Source: UBA961 sp049317525
GTDB taxonomy: Bacteria; Bacteroidota; Ignavibacteria; Kapaibacteriales; UBA961
Length of the DNA stretch: 64,000 nt
Assembly: GCA_049317525.1 (NCBI GenBank)
Contig: JBMOIC010000016.1
Coordinates: forward strand, 3,080 to 67,079
Reading direction: 5' to 3'
Shown: positions 16,423 through 25,525 of the stretch, in pieces
Layout: every line of letters starts with the position of its first letter
Numbering within the stretch: the stretch's first letter is position 1
Made by a program: the position numbers and the translations under genes
The notes under the pieces: model-generated
What the model was told of the DNA's origin: nothing
What the model saw: the letters and a program-made list of their open reading frames with translations, nothing else
The model's database searches: none

Positions 16423-17784
16423 ATGTCAAAACATATAACTATTGTGGGCGGTGGCCCAGTGGGATGCCTTGCAGCAATTTATTTAGCTAAAAAAGGACAT
16501 CACATAACAATTTACGAACGCCGCAAAGACATGAGGAAGGAATCGGTATATGCTGGACGATCTATAAATCTTGCATTGTCAGACAGAGGTATAAGAGGAT
16601 TAGAAGGAGCCGGAATAGTTCAAGATATCCTTAATGTTGCTATACCGATGAGTGGCCGCATGATGCATTCAGTGGATGGAGAACAAATGTATCAAGCATA
16701 TGGTAAAGAGGGACAAGCCATAAATTCTGTGTCTCGTGGAGGTATTAATATTGCATTATTGAATTGTGCAGATTCTTTTGACAATATTTCTATCAATTTT
16801 GAAATGAAATGTATAGATGCTGATTTAGATAGATCAATTGCAAGTTTCGAGAATAGCGAAACATATAATATTGTTCATATCCAATCAGATTGTATTATCG
16901 CTACCGATGGCGCATATTCTGCGATAAGAGATAAAATGCAGAAATTAGATAGATTTAATTATCATCAATATTATATAGATCAAGGATATAAAGAACTAAG
17001 AATTCCTGCATTAAGTGATGGTAGTTTTGCTTTAGAAAAAAGCGCTTTACATATTTGGCCAAGAAAACAATATATGATGATAGCTCTGCCTAATATGGAT
17101 GGAAGCTTTACTTGTACTTTATTTTTCCCTTTTGACGGATCTCCTTCATTTTCATCATTAGATTCAGATCAAAAAATTCTCGATTTCTTTGCAGAACAAT
17201 TTCCAGACGCTTTATCACTCATGCCAACTTTATTGGATGATTATCATAATAATCCAACAGGCTCTTTAGTTACTATGAGGCTTTCACCATGGCATTATAA
17301 AGATAAAGTTTTATTAATTGGAGATGCAGCACATGCTATTGTCCCATTTTATGGACAAGGGATGAATTGTGGTTTTGAAGATTGCACGGTATTACATGAA
17401 TTACTTGATGCGTATCAAGAACATGAATGGGATTCAATGTTCGCTGAGTATACTGCTAAAAGAAAACCAAATGGCGATGCAATTGCCGAATTAGCTTTAA
17501 ACAACTTAATAGAAATGAGGGATTTAGTTGCTGATCCTTATTTTCAAAAGACAAAAAAAGTGGAAAAAATATTAAGCGAATTATATCCACAACGATTCTT
17601 GTCTTTATATTCAATGGTAACTTTTAGCCATATTCCCTATGCTGATGCCTTAAAAAATGGCAGAATAAATGAGGAATTGTTTAAAGAAATATTATCGATT
17701 CCCAATATTCTAGAGGAATGGAATAGTGAAGTGAATAAAAAGCTTATCAATGATTTAATGAATACATTCTATCCAGAATTATAA
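16423..17784 (+). CDS. kmo: Kynurenine 3-monooxygenase
   Basis: A 453-residue FAD-dependent aromatic hydroxylase converting L-kynurenine to 3-hydroxykynurenine with NADPH and O2. This is a step of tryptophan breakdown and of NAD synthesis from tryptophan. Marks are the N-terminal FAD fingerprint ITIVGGGPVGCLAAIYLAKKG, the Kmo-specific GRSINLALSDRGIRGLEG and the second FAD motif LIGDAAHAIVPFYGQGMNCGFED. The ATG at 16423 is chosen because it begins directly before the Rossmann strand and has GGAAAT upstream. Earlier in-frame starts add 22 hydrophobic residues not seen in the family. No other kynurenine-pathway gene is adjacent. Its 3' end overlaps the convergent rfaE2-like gene by six bases. 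Confidence 0.93.
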   Translation: MSKHITIVGGGPVGCLAAIYLAKKGHHITIYERRKDMRKESVYAGRSINLALSDRGIRGLEGAGIVQDILNVAIPMSGRMMHSVDGEQMYQAYGKEGQAINSVSRGGINIALLNCADSFDNISINFEMKCIDADLDRSIASFENSETYNIVHIQSDCIIATDGAYSAIRDKMQKLDRFNYHQYYIDQGYKELRIPALSDGSFALEKSALHIWPRKQYMMIALPNMDGSFTCTLFFPFDGSPSFSSLDSDQKILDFFAEQFPDALSLMPTLLDDYHNNPTGSLVTMRLSPWHYKDKVLLIGDAAHAIVPFYGQGMNCGFEDCTVLHELLDAYQEHEWDSMFAEYTAKRKPNGDAIAELALNNLIEMRDLVADPYFQKTKKVEKILSELYPQRFLSLYSMVTFSHIPYADALKNGRINEELFKEILSIPNILEEWNSEVNKKLINDLMNTFYPEL

Positions 17785-18243
17785 GCTCTTTATTTTATTA
17801 ATGATAGATGAAGTAGATTTACCTTCTACAAAAGGTATAATCTCAACTTTTCCTTGATGTGCAAGCACGATATCTGCACCAACTATTGCGTTTAAAGTAT
17901 AATCTCCACCTTTTACCAATACATCTGGCATTATCTCTGAAATCAATGAAAGGGGTGTACTTTCTTCAAATAGAACAACTACATCTACAGCACGCAAAGA
18001 AGACAATATACATGCTCTATCATCTTGTTGGTTAATTGGTCTTTCGGGGCCTTTTAACTCAGATACCGAATTATCTGAATTCAGCCCTATAATCAGTATA
18101 TCACCTAATAACTTTGCAGCTTCTAAATATTTAATGTGTCCAATATGCAGAATATCAAAGCATCCATTAGTAAAGACTATTGATTTCTTTTGAGCTTTTA
18201 ATGCAGAAATATAAATCGGAAGTTCAGATCTTTTGATAATCAT
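17779..18243 (-). CDS. rfaE2: RfaE2-type adenylyltransferase (D-glycero-beta-D-manno-heptose 1-phosphate adenylyltransferase)
   Basis: A 154-residue nucleotidyltransferase. It has VFTNGCFDILHIGHIKYLE with the HxGH adenylyl-transfer motif, LIIGLNSDNSVSELKGPERPI, and GGDY and KST segments near the end (VEGKSTSSII). This is the stand-alone HldE C-domain type, which makes ADP-heptose for the LPS inner core. The start at 18243 is chosen because AAAGG lies 6-7 bases upstream. Upstream in-frame codons lie inside pcm. It overlaps the convergent kmo end by six bases and follows pcm with an 11-base overlap avoided by this start. Confidence 0.9.
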   Translation of the reverse strand: MIIKRSELPIYISALKAQKKSIVFTNGCFDILHIGHIKYLEAAKLLGDILIIGLNSDNSVSELKGPERPINQQDDRACILSSLRAVDVVVLFEESTPLSLISEIMPDVLVKGGDYTLNAIVGADIVLAHQGKVEIIPFVEGKSTSSIINKIKSL

Positions 18244-18253
18244 GTATGTACCT

Positions 18254-18907
18254 TTAAGCTTTCCAGCCTTCTTTTCCAATAAGTGGAACAAATGTATAAT
18301 CATCTAAAGGATAATCTAAATAAGAGGTTTCATCTTGGCGAACTACGCAATGCATAGTTTGTCTTTTTTCATCTCCAACCGGAATGATAAGTTTTCCACC
18401 AATATCAAGTTGATTGAGAAGTGTTTGTGGAATTTCTGGCGCACCTGCAGTAACAATTATTCCAGCATAAGGGGCATGTTCACTCCAACCAATGGAGCCA
18501 TCTCCATATCGAGAATATATTTTATGTTTTGGATACAGTGTGTTTAATAAGATTCTTGCTTGATTATGGAGCTCGAAATGTCTTTCTATTGTATATACTT
18601 CAGCACCTAATTCTGTTAATATTGCTGCTTGATATCCCGAACCAGTTCCAATTTCTAAAATTTTGTCACCTTTTTTTACTTCCAATAATGAAGTCATTCT
18701 TGCAACTGTAAATGGCTGCGATATGGTTTGTTGCTTATCTATGGGCAAAGAAATATCTTCATATGCTCTTTTAGAAAGCACTTTAGGTACAAATTGTTCT
18801 CTTGGAACCATTAACATTGCATTAAGTACTGTTTCTGAGACAATACCTTTTTGTTTAAGGTTAATAATTAACTGTTTTCTAGCGTCTATAAAAAAATCTC
18901 TATGCAC
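18254..18907 (-). CDS. pcm: Protein-L-isoaspartate O-methyltransferase
   Basis: A 217-residue S-adenosylmethionine-dependent enzyme that methylates isoaspartyl residues so damaged proteins can be repaired. It shows MVPREQFVP, the DISLPIDKQQTISQPFTVARMT substrate segment, the SAM-binding motif ILEIGTGSGYQAAIL, VYTIERH and the post-motif RYGDGSIGW. The start is a GTG (18907), because no ATG lies between it and the conserved N-terminal helix. It is followed closely by rfaE2 and preceded by cdaA on the same strand. Confidence 0.95.
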   Translation of the reverse strand: MHRDFFIDARKQLIINLKQKGIVSETVLNAMLMVPREQFVPKVLSKRAYEDISLPIDKQQTISQPFTVARMTSLLEVKKGDKILEIGTGSGYQAAILTELGAEVYTIERHFELHNQARILLNTLYPKHKIYSRYGDGSIGWSEHAPYAGIIVTAGAPEIPQTLLNQLDIGGKLIIPVGDEKRQTMHCVVRQDETSYLDYPLDDYTFVPLIGKEGWKA

Positions 18908-18940
18908 GTAAATAATCTATGATTAGGAATGAAGAAATAA

Positions 18941-19738
18941 TTACAAAGAAGCTTGCAATTCGGAATATGAACGGGATGATAGATGTGATTGCAGTAAATT
19001 CGGCAATAATTCTATACTAATATTATGGATCAAATTTCCTTCTCTTGCTAAGGAAATAGCTCCAGTTTCTTCTGAAACAATTAATACGATAGAATCCGAC
19101 TGCTCAGAAATTCCTAATCCTGCACGATGTCTAGTTCCAAGATTTCCAGAATCAATTTTGGTTATAACACTTAAAGGTAATACACATCTTGCGGCTGTAA
19201 TAATTTGATTTTCGATAATTACTGCACCATCATGTAAAGGAGATTTAGGATTAAATATGGATACCAATAGTTCACGTGTAACCAAAGCTTGGAGAGAAAT
19301 ACCAGTATCAATTGTCATTTTAATATTCTGGGTTCTGGGGAACACAATCAAAGCTCCCATATGCCTATCTGATAATTCATGAACAGCTTCGATAACCTCA
19401 TCAATGGTTTCAGAAAAATTACGACGAACAAATAATCTAAATAATCGTGTTCTTGTAATCAGCAATAGTACTCTTCGTATTTCTGGTTGAAATAAAATAA
19501 TAAATGCTATCAACCATATATCTGAAATTGCCCTTAATATCCAATTTAATGCTTTAAGATTTAATGATTGAGTGATGACAGAAAAAGCAAGAATGAGTAC
19601 AAATCCTAAAAGAATTTGCACTGCAACTGTATCTTTTAAAACTCTGTAGAGTGCATAAAACAATAAAGAAACTATGCCAATATCAAGGATATCAACAACA
19701 GTTATACTTAAAAATCCTATGCGAAAGAGTTCGACCAT
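18941..19738 (-). CDS. cdaA: Membrane diadenylate cyclase (CdaA/DacA)
   Basis: A 265-residue enzyme making cyclic di-AMP from two ATP, a second messenger for osmolyte balance and wall stress. About three N-terminal transmembrane helices (residues 10-90: IDILDIGIVSLLFYAL, VQILLGFVLILAFSVI, ISDIWLIAFIILFQP) lead into the DAC domain with SPLHDGAVII (DGA) and GTRHRAGLGISE (RHR), both catalytic motifs being intact. In Firmicutes, cdaA sits with cdaR and glmM. Here it stands alone beside lepB and pcm, and no c-di-AMP receptor is visible in the window. Confidence 0.95.
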   Translation of the reverse strand: MVELFRIGFLSITVVDILDIGIVSLLFYALYRVLKDTVAVQILLGFVLILAFSVITQSLNLKALNWILRAISDIWLIAFIILFQPEIRRVLLLITRTRLFRLFVRRNFSETIDEVIEAVHELSDRHMGALIVFPRTQNIKMTIDTGISLQALVTRELLVSIFNPKSPLHDGAVIIENQIITAARCVLPLSVITKIDSGNLGTRHRAGLGISEQSDSIVLIVSEETGAISLAREGNLIHNISIELLPNLLQSHLSSRSYSELQASL

Positions 19739-19805
19739 ACATTAAATTGATTATGTAAAAAGACAGGATTTTTACTGATGAATATATTGACAATCTTTGC
19801 TTTGA

Positions 19806-20753
19806 TTATCGAATAATTGTTCCAATTCTAGACCATCTTATAGAAGCAACTTTTTTGAAGAAATCTGTTATTGGGCGTCCGGTATCCCAAGACCAATACA
19901 CTATCATTGGCGTTCCAATAATGCTTTCCATGGGTACAAAACCCCAATAGCGACTATCTTCGCTATTATTACGATTATCGCCCATACCAAAGCAATAATC
20001 TTTTTCTACTGTATATGTACTTGCTTGTTTTCCATCGATTAGGATTGTCTGGTCTTCAATTGCAATGGTATGGCCTTCACGTCTTATAAAGGTTTCCCAT
20101 TCTTTTACATTAGCAATAGTAAGATCGATGATATCACCGATTTTTGGTATTCTGATTGGGCCCCAATTGTCTCTGGTATAATTTCTGCCCACTGGGAATG
20201 TATGCTCTTGCTGGGCTGCCATCCATTCTTCATGAAATTGAGCAGGTGGATCCATAGAAATGTCGAATTTTCCATATTGTGGCAATGGATATTCTTTACC
20301 ATTCACTTGTATCTTAGAATTAATTATTTGTAAAGTATCGCCAGCAACTGCAACACAACGCTTCAAATAATATGTAAAATCTGTTGATTCAACTTGATCT
20401 CTATCCCCAGGATAAATAAACACAATTACATCGCCTTGTTTTGGTGTGCTATATCCCGGAAATCTATAGAAAGGTAAGGGCTTATTGATAAAAGGCACCA
20501 TTTGCGGGGTAGAAGGCGCATAAATAAGCCTATTAACAAATACAAAATCTCCAGTAGCAACGGTATCTTCCATAGAACCGGTTGGCACTACAAAAGAACC
20601 AAAAAAAAGACCATTAATAATCATGATAAAAAATATTGCACTAAAAACAGTTTTAAACCACGCTATCACATGTTCTGTAAATGTTTCAGGCTCTTTTATA
20701 GATGCTTTTCTTTTGGCATTCCAATTTTGTAGCTTTTGAATGTGTTCTTTCAT
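19806..20753 (-). CDS. lepB: Signal peptidase I
   Basis: A 315-residue inner-membrane serine protease that removes Sec signal peptides. One transmembrane helix (about 30-52, AIFFIMIINGLFFGSFVV) precedes the catalytic serine in PTGSMEDTVATGD. The catalytic lysine is in YYLKRCVAVAGD and the family box is GMGDNRNNSEDSRYWGFVP. It is longer than the minimal enzyme because of an insert of about 100 residues between boxes D and E (KEYPLPQYG to VEKDYCF), common in Bacteroidota-type LepB. The ATG at 20753 is chosen over an upstream GTG (20762), which adds only three residues. Confidence 0.95.
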   Translation of the reverse strand: MKEHIQKLQNWNAKRKASIKEPETFTEHVIAWFKTVFSAIFFIMIINGLFFGSFVVPTGSMEDTVATGDFVFVNRLIYAPSTPQMVPFINKPLPFYRFPGYSTPKQGDVIVFIYPGDRDQVESTDFTYYLKRCVAVAGDTLQIINSKIQVNGKEYPLPQYGKFDISMDPPAQFHEEWMAAQQEHTFPVGRNYTRDNWGPIRIPKIGDIIDLTIANVKEWETFIRREGHTIAIEDQTILIDGKQASTYTVEKDYCFGMGDNRNNSEDSRYWGFVPMESIIGTPMIVYWSWDTGRPITDFFKKVASIRWSRIGTIIR

Positions 20754-20779
20754 ATTTTTCACTTAATATTTGAATACAT

Positions 20780-21262
20780 TTATCGTATCCAATGAAACTG
20801 AGCAATCATTGATTCAATTCTATCATATAGCTTTCTTAATTCAATAGGTGTTGACTTATCACCTATATAATCAACAACTTGCTTCGATGAGCCAAGCCCA
20901 TTTTTACTATAGACAATTTGTGTCATCACCGAAGGCATATCTGTAATATTTTGATAAGAATATTCATATTTCAAATCATAATACTGCATTCTATTCAATT
21001 CTTGTAAAATAGCAATCACAGAATCGGTTTGTATTGAACCTTGCTGTCTACCTATTTTATTAACATTCTGAAATCCTTCATATGATATTTCGCCATTTCC
21101 ATATAAAGTTATCGAATATACTGGACAATTGCCCCTGCAAGTGGTTTTACTCATTAAAAATTGATAATGCTCATAGTCATTACCAATTGTATTATTCATC
21201 ACAGAGCATGAAGACAATAAAAGTGTGAGAATACTATATCTCAATGCAATGAAACACCTCAT
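20780..21262 (-). CDS. DUF6438-like lipoprotein
   Basis: A protein of about 160 residues. From the ATG at 21262 it has a lipoprotein signal peptide (CFIALRYSILTLLLSSC, lipidated Cys19). The mature part has the TTCRGNCPVYSITLYGNGEI segment, which I associate with the DUF6438 family (a CxGxCPVY pattern followed by a GxGxxxYEG strand). Function of that family is unknown. This start is one base after the stop of the upstream regulator gene, and longer starts (to 21298) would put a charged stretch before the signal peptide. It is probably co-transcribed with the NtrC-type regulator. Confidence 0.72.
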   Translation of the reverse strand: MRCFIALRYSILTLLLSSCSVMNNTIGNDYEHYQFLMSKTTCRGNCPVYSITLYGNGEISYEGFQNVNKIGRQQGSIQTDSVIAILQELNRMQYYDLKYEYSYQNITDMPSVMTQIVYSKNGLGSSKQVVDYIGDKSTPIELRKLYDRIESMIAQFHWIR

Positions 21263-21263
21263 A

Positions 21264-22670
21264 TTATCTGGCTCTGTATTCATTAGTATTAATTGCATAT
21301 TTACGAATTTTATTATGCAATGTTTCTCTGCTTATACCAAGTTGAACGGCCGCTTTACTAACATTTCCATTGCATTTTTGCAATGTAGCAATGATCTTCA
21401 TTTGATCGGCACGGGCAATATCATCTTTTAATAATCCATCGCTTGTTACAGAAAACTGATCTTTACTTGTTGGCACTGAAATTTGATGAGAATTTGGAGC
21501 AGTAATTCCATGTAAATCAGATATTTCTATTATTGGAGAAGATACAATTTGAAGTACAAGCCTTAATAAACTTATAAGTTCTCTTACATTACCTTTCCAT
21601 GTGTGATTTTGAAGATATTCTATAGCAGATGGTGAAAATGATTTACCATCTTGTTGATCCTGATTATGAATATTAGTATAGTTTTCAATAATCAAAGGAA
21701 TATCTTCGATTCTTTCACTTAAAGGTGGAATTGTTATTTCACATTCACGCAATCTATGGTATAACTGTTCTCTGAAATTACCTTCTCTCATAGCAGATAA
21801 TAGATCTCTATCTGTTGCTGATATAAATCTAACATCTACTGATTCTGATTCTACAGAACCTACTTTTCTGATTTTTTTTGTTTCTATCGGCAACAATAAA
21901 TTAGCTTGAAGATTTAATGGTAAATCACCTATCTCATCAAGGAATAATGTTCCTTTATTTGCTTCGTGAAATAATCCTTTTTTATTTTCAAAAGCACCCG
22001 AGAAAGCACCTTTAACATGTCCAAATAATTCACTTTGAAACAATTCACGGGGTATATTAGGTATATCAACAGTAACTATACCATGTTTTCCTCGTTTGCT
22101 TACAGAATGCAATGCCTGGGCTACTAGTTTTTTTCCTGTTCCTGTTTCGCCTGTTACTAGGACATTAAGATCTGTTTTTCCATATAAAATAATTTTATCA
22201 GCTACATTTAAAATTGCTTTACTTTTTCCGATAATTCCTTGTTGCTCAATAAGTTTCAATAAGTCATGATGTTGCGCTTGAACTGCTAATCGCTCTAATG
22301 TGCTAATTAATACTTCTTTTACTCTATCTGTGCTTATATTACTTTTCTCGATAAAATTAACAGCACCAAGCTTTGTAGCTCTTACTGCATTTTCTATCGT
22401 TCCTTTACCAGAAATCATGATTACAGGTAAAGAAGGGTATTTTTTCACTGTAATTGCCAAAGCATCTAAACCATCTAAATGCGATGTAGTAAACTCAATA
22501 TCTAATAATAACAAAGATGTTTTATTACTATGTTGCTCTAAATACCCAAATGCCTCCTCTGGAGAACTGCAACAATGCGTATGCCACCCAAACCCATTGA
22601 TAATATCAGCCATAGTGGCAGTAAACTCGTGATTATCATCCACCAATAATATAGAATATTCAGCACTCAA
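21264..22670 (-). CDS. Sigma-54-dependent response regulator (NtrC family)
   Basis: A 468-residue three-domain activator. The receiver domain (about 1-120) has SILLVDDN, a phosphoacceptor Asp in LLLLDIEF, the switch region MISGKGT and the conserved Lys in NFIEKSN. The AAA+ domain (about 155-375) has Walker A TGETGTGKK, the sigma-54 contact loop GAFSGA (consensus GAFTGA), Walker B GTLFLDEIGDL and HTWKGNVREL. The Fis-type helix-turn-helix at the C-terminus reads NVSKAAVQLGISRETLHNKI. It activates promoters used by sigma-54 RNA polymerase on phosphorylation. No histidine kinase is adjacent. The start is a TTG at 22670, fixed by GGGAGGG 9 bases upstream. Confidence 0.93.
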   Translation of the reverse strand: MSAEYSILLVDDNHEFTATMADIINGFGWHTHCCSSPEEAFGYLEQHSNKTSLLLLDIEFTTSHLDGLDALAITVKKYPSLPVIMISGKGTIENAVRATKLGAVNFIEKSNISTDRVKEVLISTLERLAVQAQHHDLLKLIEQQGIIGKSKAILNVADKIILYGKTDLNVLVTGETGTGKKLVAQALHSVSKRGKHGIVTVDIPNIPRELFQSELFGHVKGAFSGAFENKKGLFHEANKGTLFLDEIGDLPLNLQANLLLPIETKKIRKVGSVESESVDVRFISATDRDLLSAMREGNFREQLYHRLRECEITIPPLSERIEDIPLIIENYTNIHNQDQQDGKSFSPSAIEYLQNHTWKGNVRELISLLRLVLQIVSSPIIEISDLHGITAPNSHQISVPTSKDQFSVTSDGLLKDDIARADQMKIIATLQKCNGNVSKAAVQLGISRETLHNKIRKYAINTNEYRAR

Positions 22671-22679
22671 TTGATTTGT

Positions 22680-22686
22680 CCCTCCC
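22680..22686 (-). promoter_or_regulatory. Ribosome-binding site that sets the TTG start of the NtrC-type gene
   Basis: GGGAGGG on the minus strand lies 9 bases before the TTG at 22670. A longer reading frame would begin at a TTG at 22688 that overlaps this site, so the shorter start is better supported. No ATG is available in the relevant region. Confidence 0.7.
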
Positions 22687-22715
22687 AAATTATGGGCATA
22701 TTTTTCTAAAATGTA

Positions 22716-23228
22716 TCATTTAACTGTATTATGAATAATTGTATCTGGCCATCTGTTGTTCAGAGAAACTGTATGCATTAAAGAATCATATATTGCTCTA
22801 AATTCTTTACTTCCATATGTTTGAAACAATGGATTCCAAATTGCTTTTTTTGTAATCATTGTTTTTTGATTAATATATTCTATGCTTCTGCCTATTGTGC
22901 CAGGCGAATATAAAGACTGAATCTCAGAAAATGTATCGACGATTGTATTTAGTTGCTTACAAAATACTTGGGCTTGCACTGTATCTATTCTTTGATACTG
23001 TATTTCACTATGTTGCGGGTGTTTTTGAACTGTATAAACACCTAAATCTTGAGCACGATACTCATATCCATGGAATGTTCCATCGGCAACAACATAATCA
23101 CCCCATCGGATGATTGTTTGATTAGTTCTTTCATTAATACAAGATTTATACGATGTAGTACAGCCATTTACAGATAGTAAAATACACAATATACAGATCA
23201 CAAATAAACCTGCAGAAAAGCCTTTCAT
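22716..23228 (-). CDS. Lipoprotein of unknown function
   Basis: A 170-residue protein with a clear lipoprotein signal: MKGFSAG, a hydrophobic stretch and SVNGC with Cys23. The mature chain is beta-rich with Tyr, Gln and Arg (GTFHGYEYRAQDLGVYTV). I recognise no family. Its ATG overlaps the gltX stop in the form TAATG, so it is translated from the same message. It is followed by the NtrC-type regulator gene 45 bases downstream. Location should be the outer membrane or periplasm. Confidence 0.7.
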   Translation of the reverse strand: MKGFSAGLFVICILCILLSVNGCTTSYKSCINERTNQTIIRWGDYVVADGTFHGYEYRAQDLGVYTVQKHPQHSEIQYQRIDTVQAQVFCKQLNTIVDTFSEIQSLYSPGTIGRSIEYINQKTMITKKAIWNPLFQTYGSKEFRAIYDSLMHTVSLNNRWPDTIIHNTVK

Positions 23229-24682
23229 TATACTACTTTCTGATTATTAAGAAAATCTTGAATTCTTTGAACACATTTCTGCTTGCCAAGTACTTCCATT
23301 GTATCATATAAACCAGCACCAACAGGTTTGCCTGTTAGTATTAAGCGTATAGGATGGATGATAAGCTTAGATTGAATACTGTGTTCTTTTGTAAAATCAC
23401 TCATCATAGTATTAATCGAAGTATGCGTAAAATCTTGGATAGAAGAAATGAAAGGAAGTATTTTTTCTATTATATCTGGCGATTCTGATGTCCAATGTTT
23501 TGCTTTATATTCTTCATCGATTGCATAAGAATCTGTAAACATATAATCAGCAAAATTAGGTACTTCGTGAATAAAGGAAATTCTTTCTTTAACTAATACA
23601 AATACTTTTTCTACATATGAATCTTCAAACAGTAAATTCTGTTTTTGTAATAATTGCTGTATAGAATTGATATATGCCGAAGGATCTTTTTCTCTAAGAT
23701 ATTGAGAATTCATCCAGTCTAATTTTTTTGTATCGAATACAGCACCTGCTTTATTAACTTTATCTAGCGAGAAAGATTCAATTAATTCTGGTAATGAGAA
23801 TATTTCTCTGTCTGAAGTAGGATTCCAACCTAACAAGGCTACGAAATTGACTAAAGCATCAGCAAAATATCCTTTCTCACGAAAGCTTTTTGCTAAAACA
23901 TCCCCAAATCTTTTACTCATTTTAGATTTATCTTGATTTAATAGCAATGGTAAATGAGCAAATTGAGGCATATCCCAATTAAATGCTTGATAAAGTAAAA
24001 CATGCTTTGGTGTTGAAGGCAACCATTCTTCCCCCCTAATTACATGAGTTATCTTCATTAAATGATCATCAACTACATTTGCCAAATGATATGTAGGAAA
24101 TCCATCTGATTTCATTAATATTTGATCATCAATATCACGAGCATTAACAATAATTTCACCGCGAACAATATCAGAAAAGCGTATATCTCCAGATGCCGGA
24201 ACTTTAAGTCTGATACAATAATCTTCACCGCCATCTAATAGTCTTTGTGTTTCTTGGGCCCCAAGAGTATATTCGCTACGCATCACTGTTCTATCATATT
24301 TGGCAGCTATGCCAGCATTTTTTTGTCTATCCCGCATTGCATCTAATTCTTCGGAAGTATCAAATGCACGATAAGCCATATGTGTTTCTAACAAAATATT
24401 AGCATAATAACGATATAACTCTGTTCTCTCAGATTGTCTATATGGTCCGAAAGGCCCTCCATGTTCAGGGCTTTCATCAAATTCCATACCTGCCCATCTG
24501 CATATATCTACAATATTTTCTTCTGCCCCTTCAACAAATCGGGTTTGATCTGTATCTTCAATACGAAGGATACATTCTCCACCATGATGACGGGCAAAAA
24601 GATAATTATATAAAGCGGTTCTTAAACCACCAATGTGCAGATAACCTGTTGGTGAAGGTGCGAAGCGAACGCGAACTGACAT
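23228..24682 (-). CDS. gltX: Glutamyl-tRNA synthetase
   Basis: A 484-residue class I aminoacyl-tRNA synthetase that charges tRNA-Glu, and possibly tRNA-Gln where a GatCAB route exists. The HIGH motif appears as PSPTGYLHIGGLRTALYNYL at residues 10-29, and the KMSKS loop as KSKMSKRFGDV near residue 250. Between them are RIEDTDQTRFV and the tRNA-acceptor segment HVIRGEEWLPSTPKH. The C-terminal anticodon-binding helical domain is complete (ends FLNNQKVV). It lies 25 bases downstream of queD on the same strand, with the next gene overlapping its stop. Confidence 0.98.
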   Translation of the reverse strand: MSVRVRFAPSPTGYLHIGGLRTALYNYLFARHHGGECILRIEDTDQTRFVEGAEENIVDICRWAGMEFDESPEHGGPFGPYRQSERTELYRYYANILLETHMAYRAFDTSEELDAMRDRQKNAGIAAKYDRTVMRSEYTLGAQETQRLLDGGEDYCIRLKVPASGDIRFSDIVRGEIIVNARDIDDQILMKSDGFPTYHLANVVDDHLMKITHVIRGEEWLPSTPKHVLLYQAFNWDMPQFAHLPLLLNQDKSKMSKRFGDVLAKSFREKGYFADALVNFVALLGWNPTSDREIFSLPELIESFSLDKVNKAGAVFDTKKLDWMNSQYLREKDPSAYINSIQQLLQKQNLLFEDSYVEKVFVLVKERISFIHEVPNFADYMFTDSYAIDEEYKAKHWTSESPDIIEKILPFISSIQDFTHTSINTMMSDFTKEHSIQSKLIIHPIRLILTGKPVGAGLYDTMEVLGKQKCVQRIQDFLNNQKVV

Positions 24683-24707
24683 ATCAACTCTTTGTGTTTA
24701 ATTTGAA

Positions 24708-25139
24708 TTATCGAGAAAATTCATAGCATGCTTCTGCATATGTGTTCTCTGTTTCACATAATCGCACTGTTAATTTTTGGACAGAAGTAAAGGGAGAAAA
24801 CCCTGGAATTAATTGCTGTAAAATATAATATGCAATGTTTTCTGCAGTAGAATACATGTTAATTATATTTACTTTCATTGGATGCTGAGCAAAGAAATCC
24901 AAAAGCAGTTTATCAGATGAATCACATAAAAATGAATGATCTAATTGATCTACTATTGGCTGAACTAATGCTTTGATATCAAAATAATCCATTACCATTC
25001 CAGTTGATGAGTCTATTATACCACGTATTTCAACTCTCATTTTATAAGAATGCCCATGAATATTCTGGCAGCCACCAGCATGAAAAGGTAAACGATGGCC
25101 CATTTCCCAATTGAAATCTTTAGCAATAATCGATTCCAT
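24708..25139 (-). CDS. queD: 6-carboxytetrahydropterin synthase (QueD family)
   Basis: A 143-residue homologue of 6-pyruvoyl-tetrahydropterin synthase that makes 6-carboxy-tetrahydropterin from dihydroneopterin triphosphate, the second step to queuosine and archaeosine. Zinc ligands are visible as H in NWEMGHRLPFHAGG and the pair in NIHGHSYKM, with the catalytic cysteine probably in HAGGCQNIHG. Further marks are GMVMDYFDIK, LDHSFL and TAENIAYYI, and ETENTYAEACYE. Its ATG overlaps the queF stop by one base (TAATG), so translational coupling with queF is likely. Confidence 0.95.
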   Translation of the reverse strand: MESIIAKDFNWEMGHRLPFHAGGCQNIHGHSYKMRVEIRGIIDSSTGMVMDYFDIKALVQPIVDQLDHSFLCDSSDKLLLDFFAQHPMKVNIINMYSTAENIAYYILQQLIPGFSPFTSVQKLTVRLCETENTYAEACYEFSR

Positions 25140-25525
25140 TACTGATCCTGTGATTTTACATAATCAGCAACAATAATGCTACTCATACCACCTCTCATTC
25201 CCCAATCTGTGGTAATTCGCATTTCTAATGGACTGCATCTTTCAACTAAATCGTCCAAAATTTTATTTGTAACAGCTTCATAAAAAATACCTATATTCCT
25301 AAATTCTAGGAAATAATATTTCAGAGCTTTTAATTCTAAGCAGATTTCATCCGGAATATAGCTTATAGTAACTTTTGCAAAATCAGGCAATCCTGTTAAA
25401 GGACAAACAGATGTAAATTCATGTAAAACATGAGTAATTACAAATCTTCTTCCTAGAGAAGGATTAGGAAATGTTTCAAGACGTTCCATATAATTGATGT
25501 ATCTTTGTACAAGTAATGTCTGCAT
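25139..25525 (-). CDS. queF: NADPH-dependent 7-cyano-7-deazaguanine reductase (QueF, unimodular)
   Basis: A 128-residue enzyme reducing preQ0 to preQ1 with NADPH in queuosine synthesis. It has the catalytic cysteine in FTSVCPLTGLPDFA, the QueF family motif LELKALKYYFLEFRNIG (Glu and Arg substrate contacts) and the C-terminal RITTDWGMRGG. The length fits the single-domain YkvM-type. It is the first gene of the queFD unit. A 14-base palindrome covers its start codon in the divergent gap with rlmB. Confidence 0.96.
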   Translation of the reverse strand: MQTLLVQRYINYMERLETFPNPSLGRRFVITHVLHEFTSVCPLTGLPDFAKVTISYIPDEICLELKALKYYFLEFRNIGIFYEAVTNKILDDLVERCSPLEMRITTDWGMRGGMSSIIVADYVKSQDQ

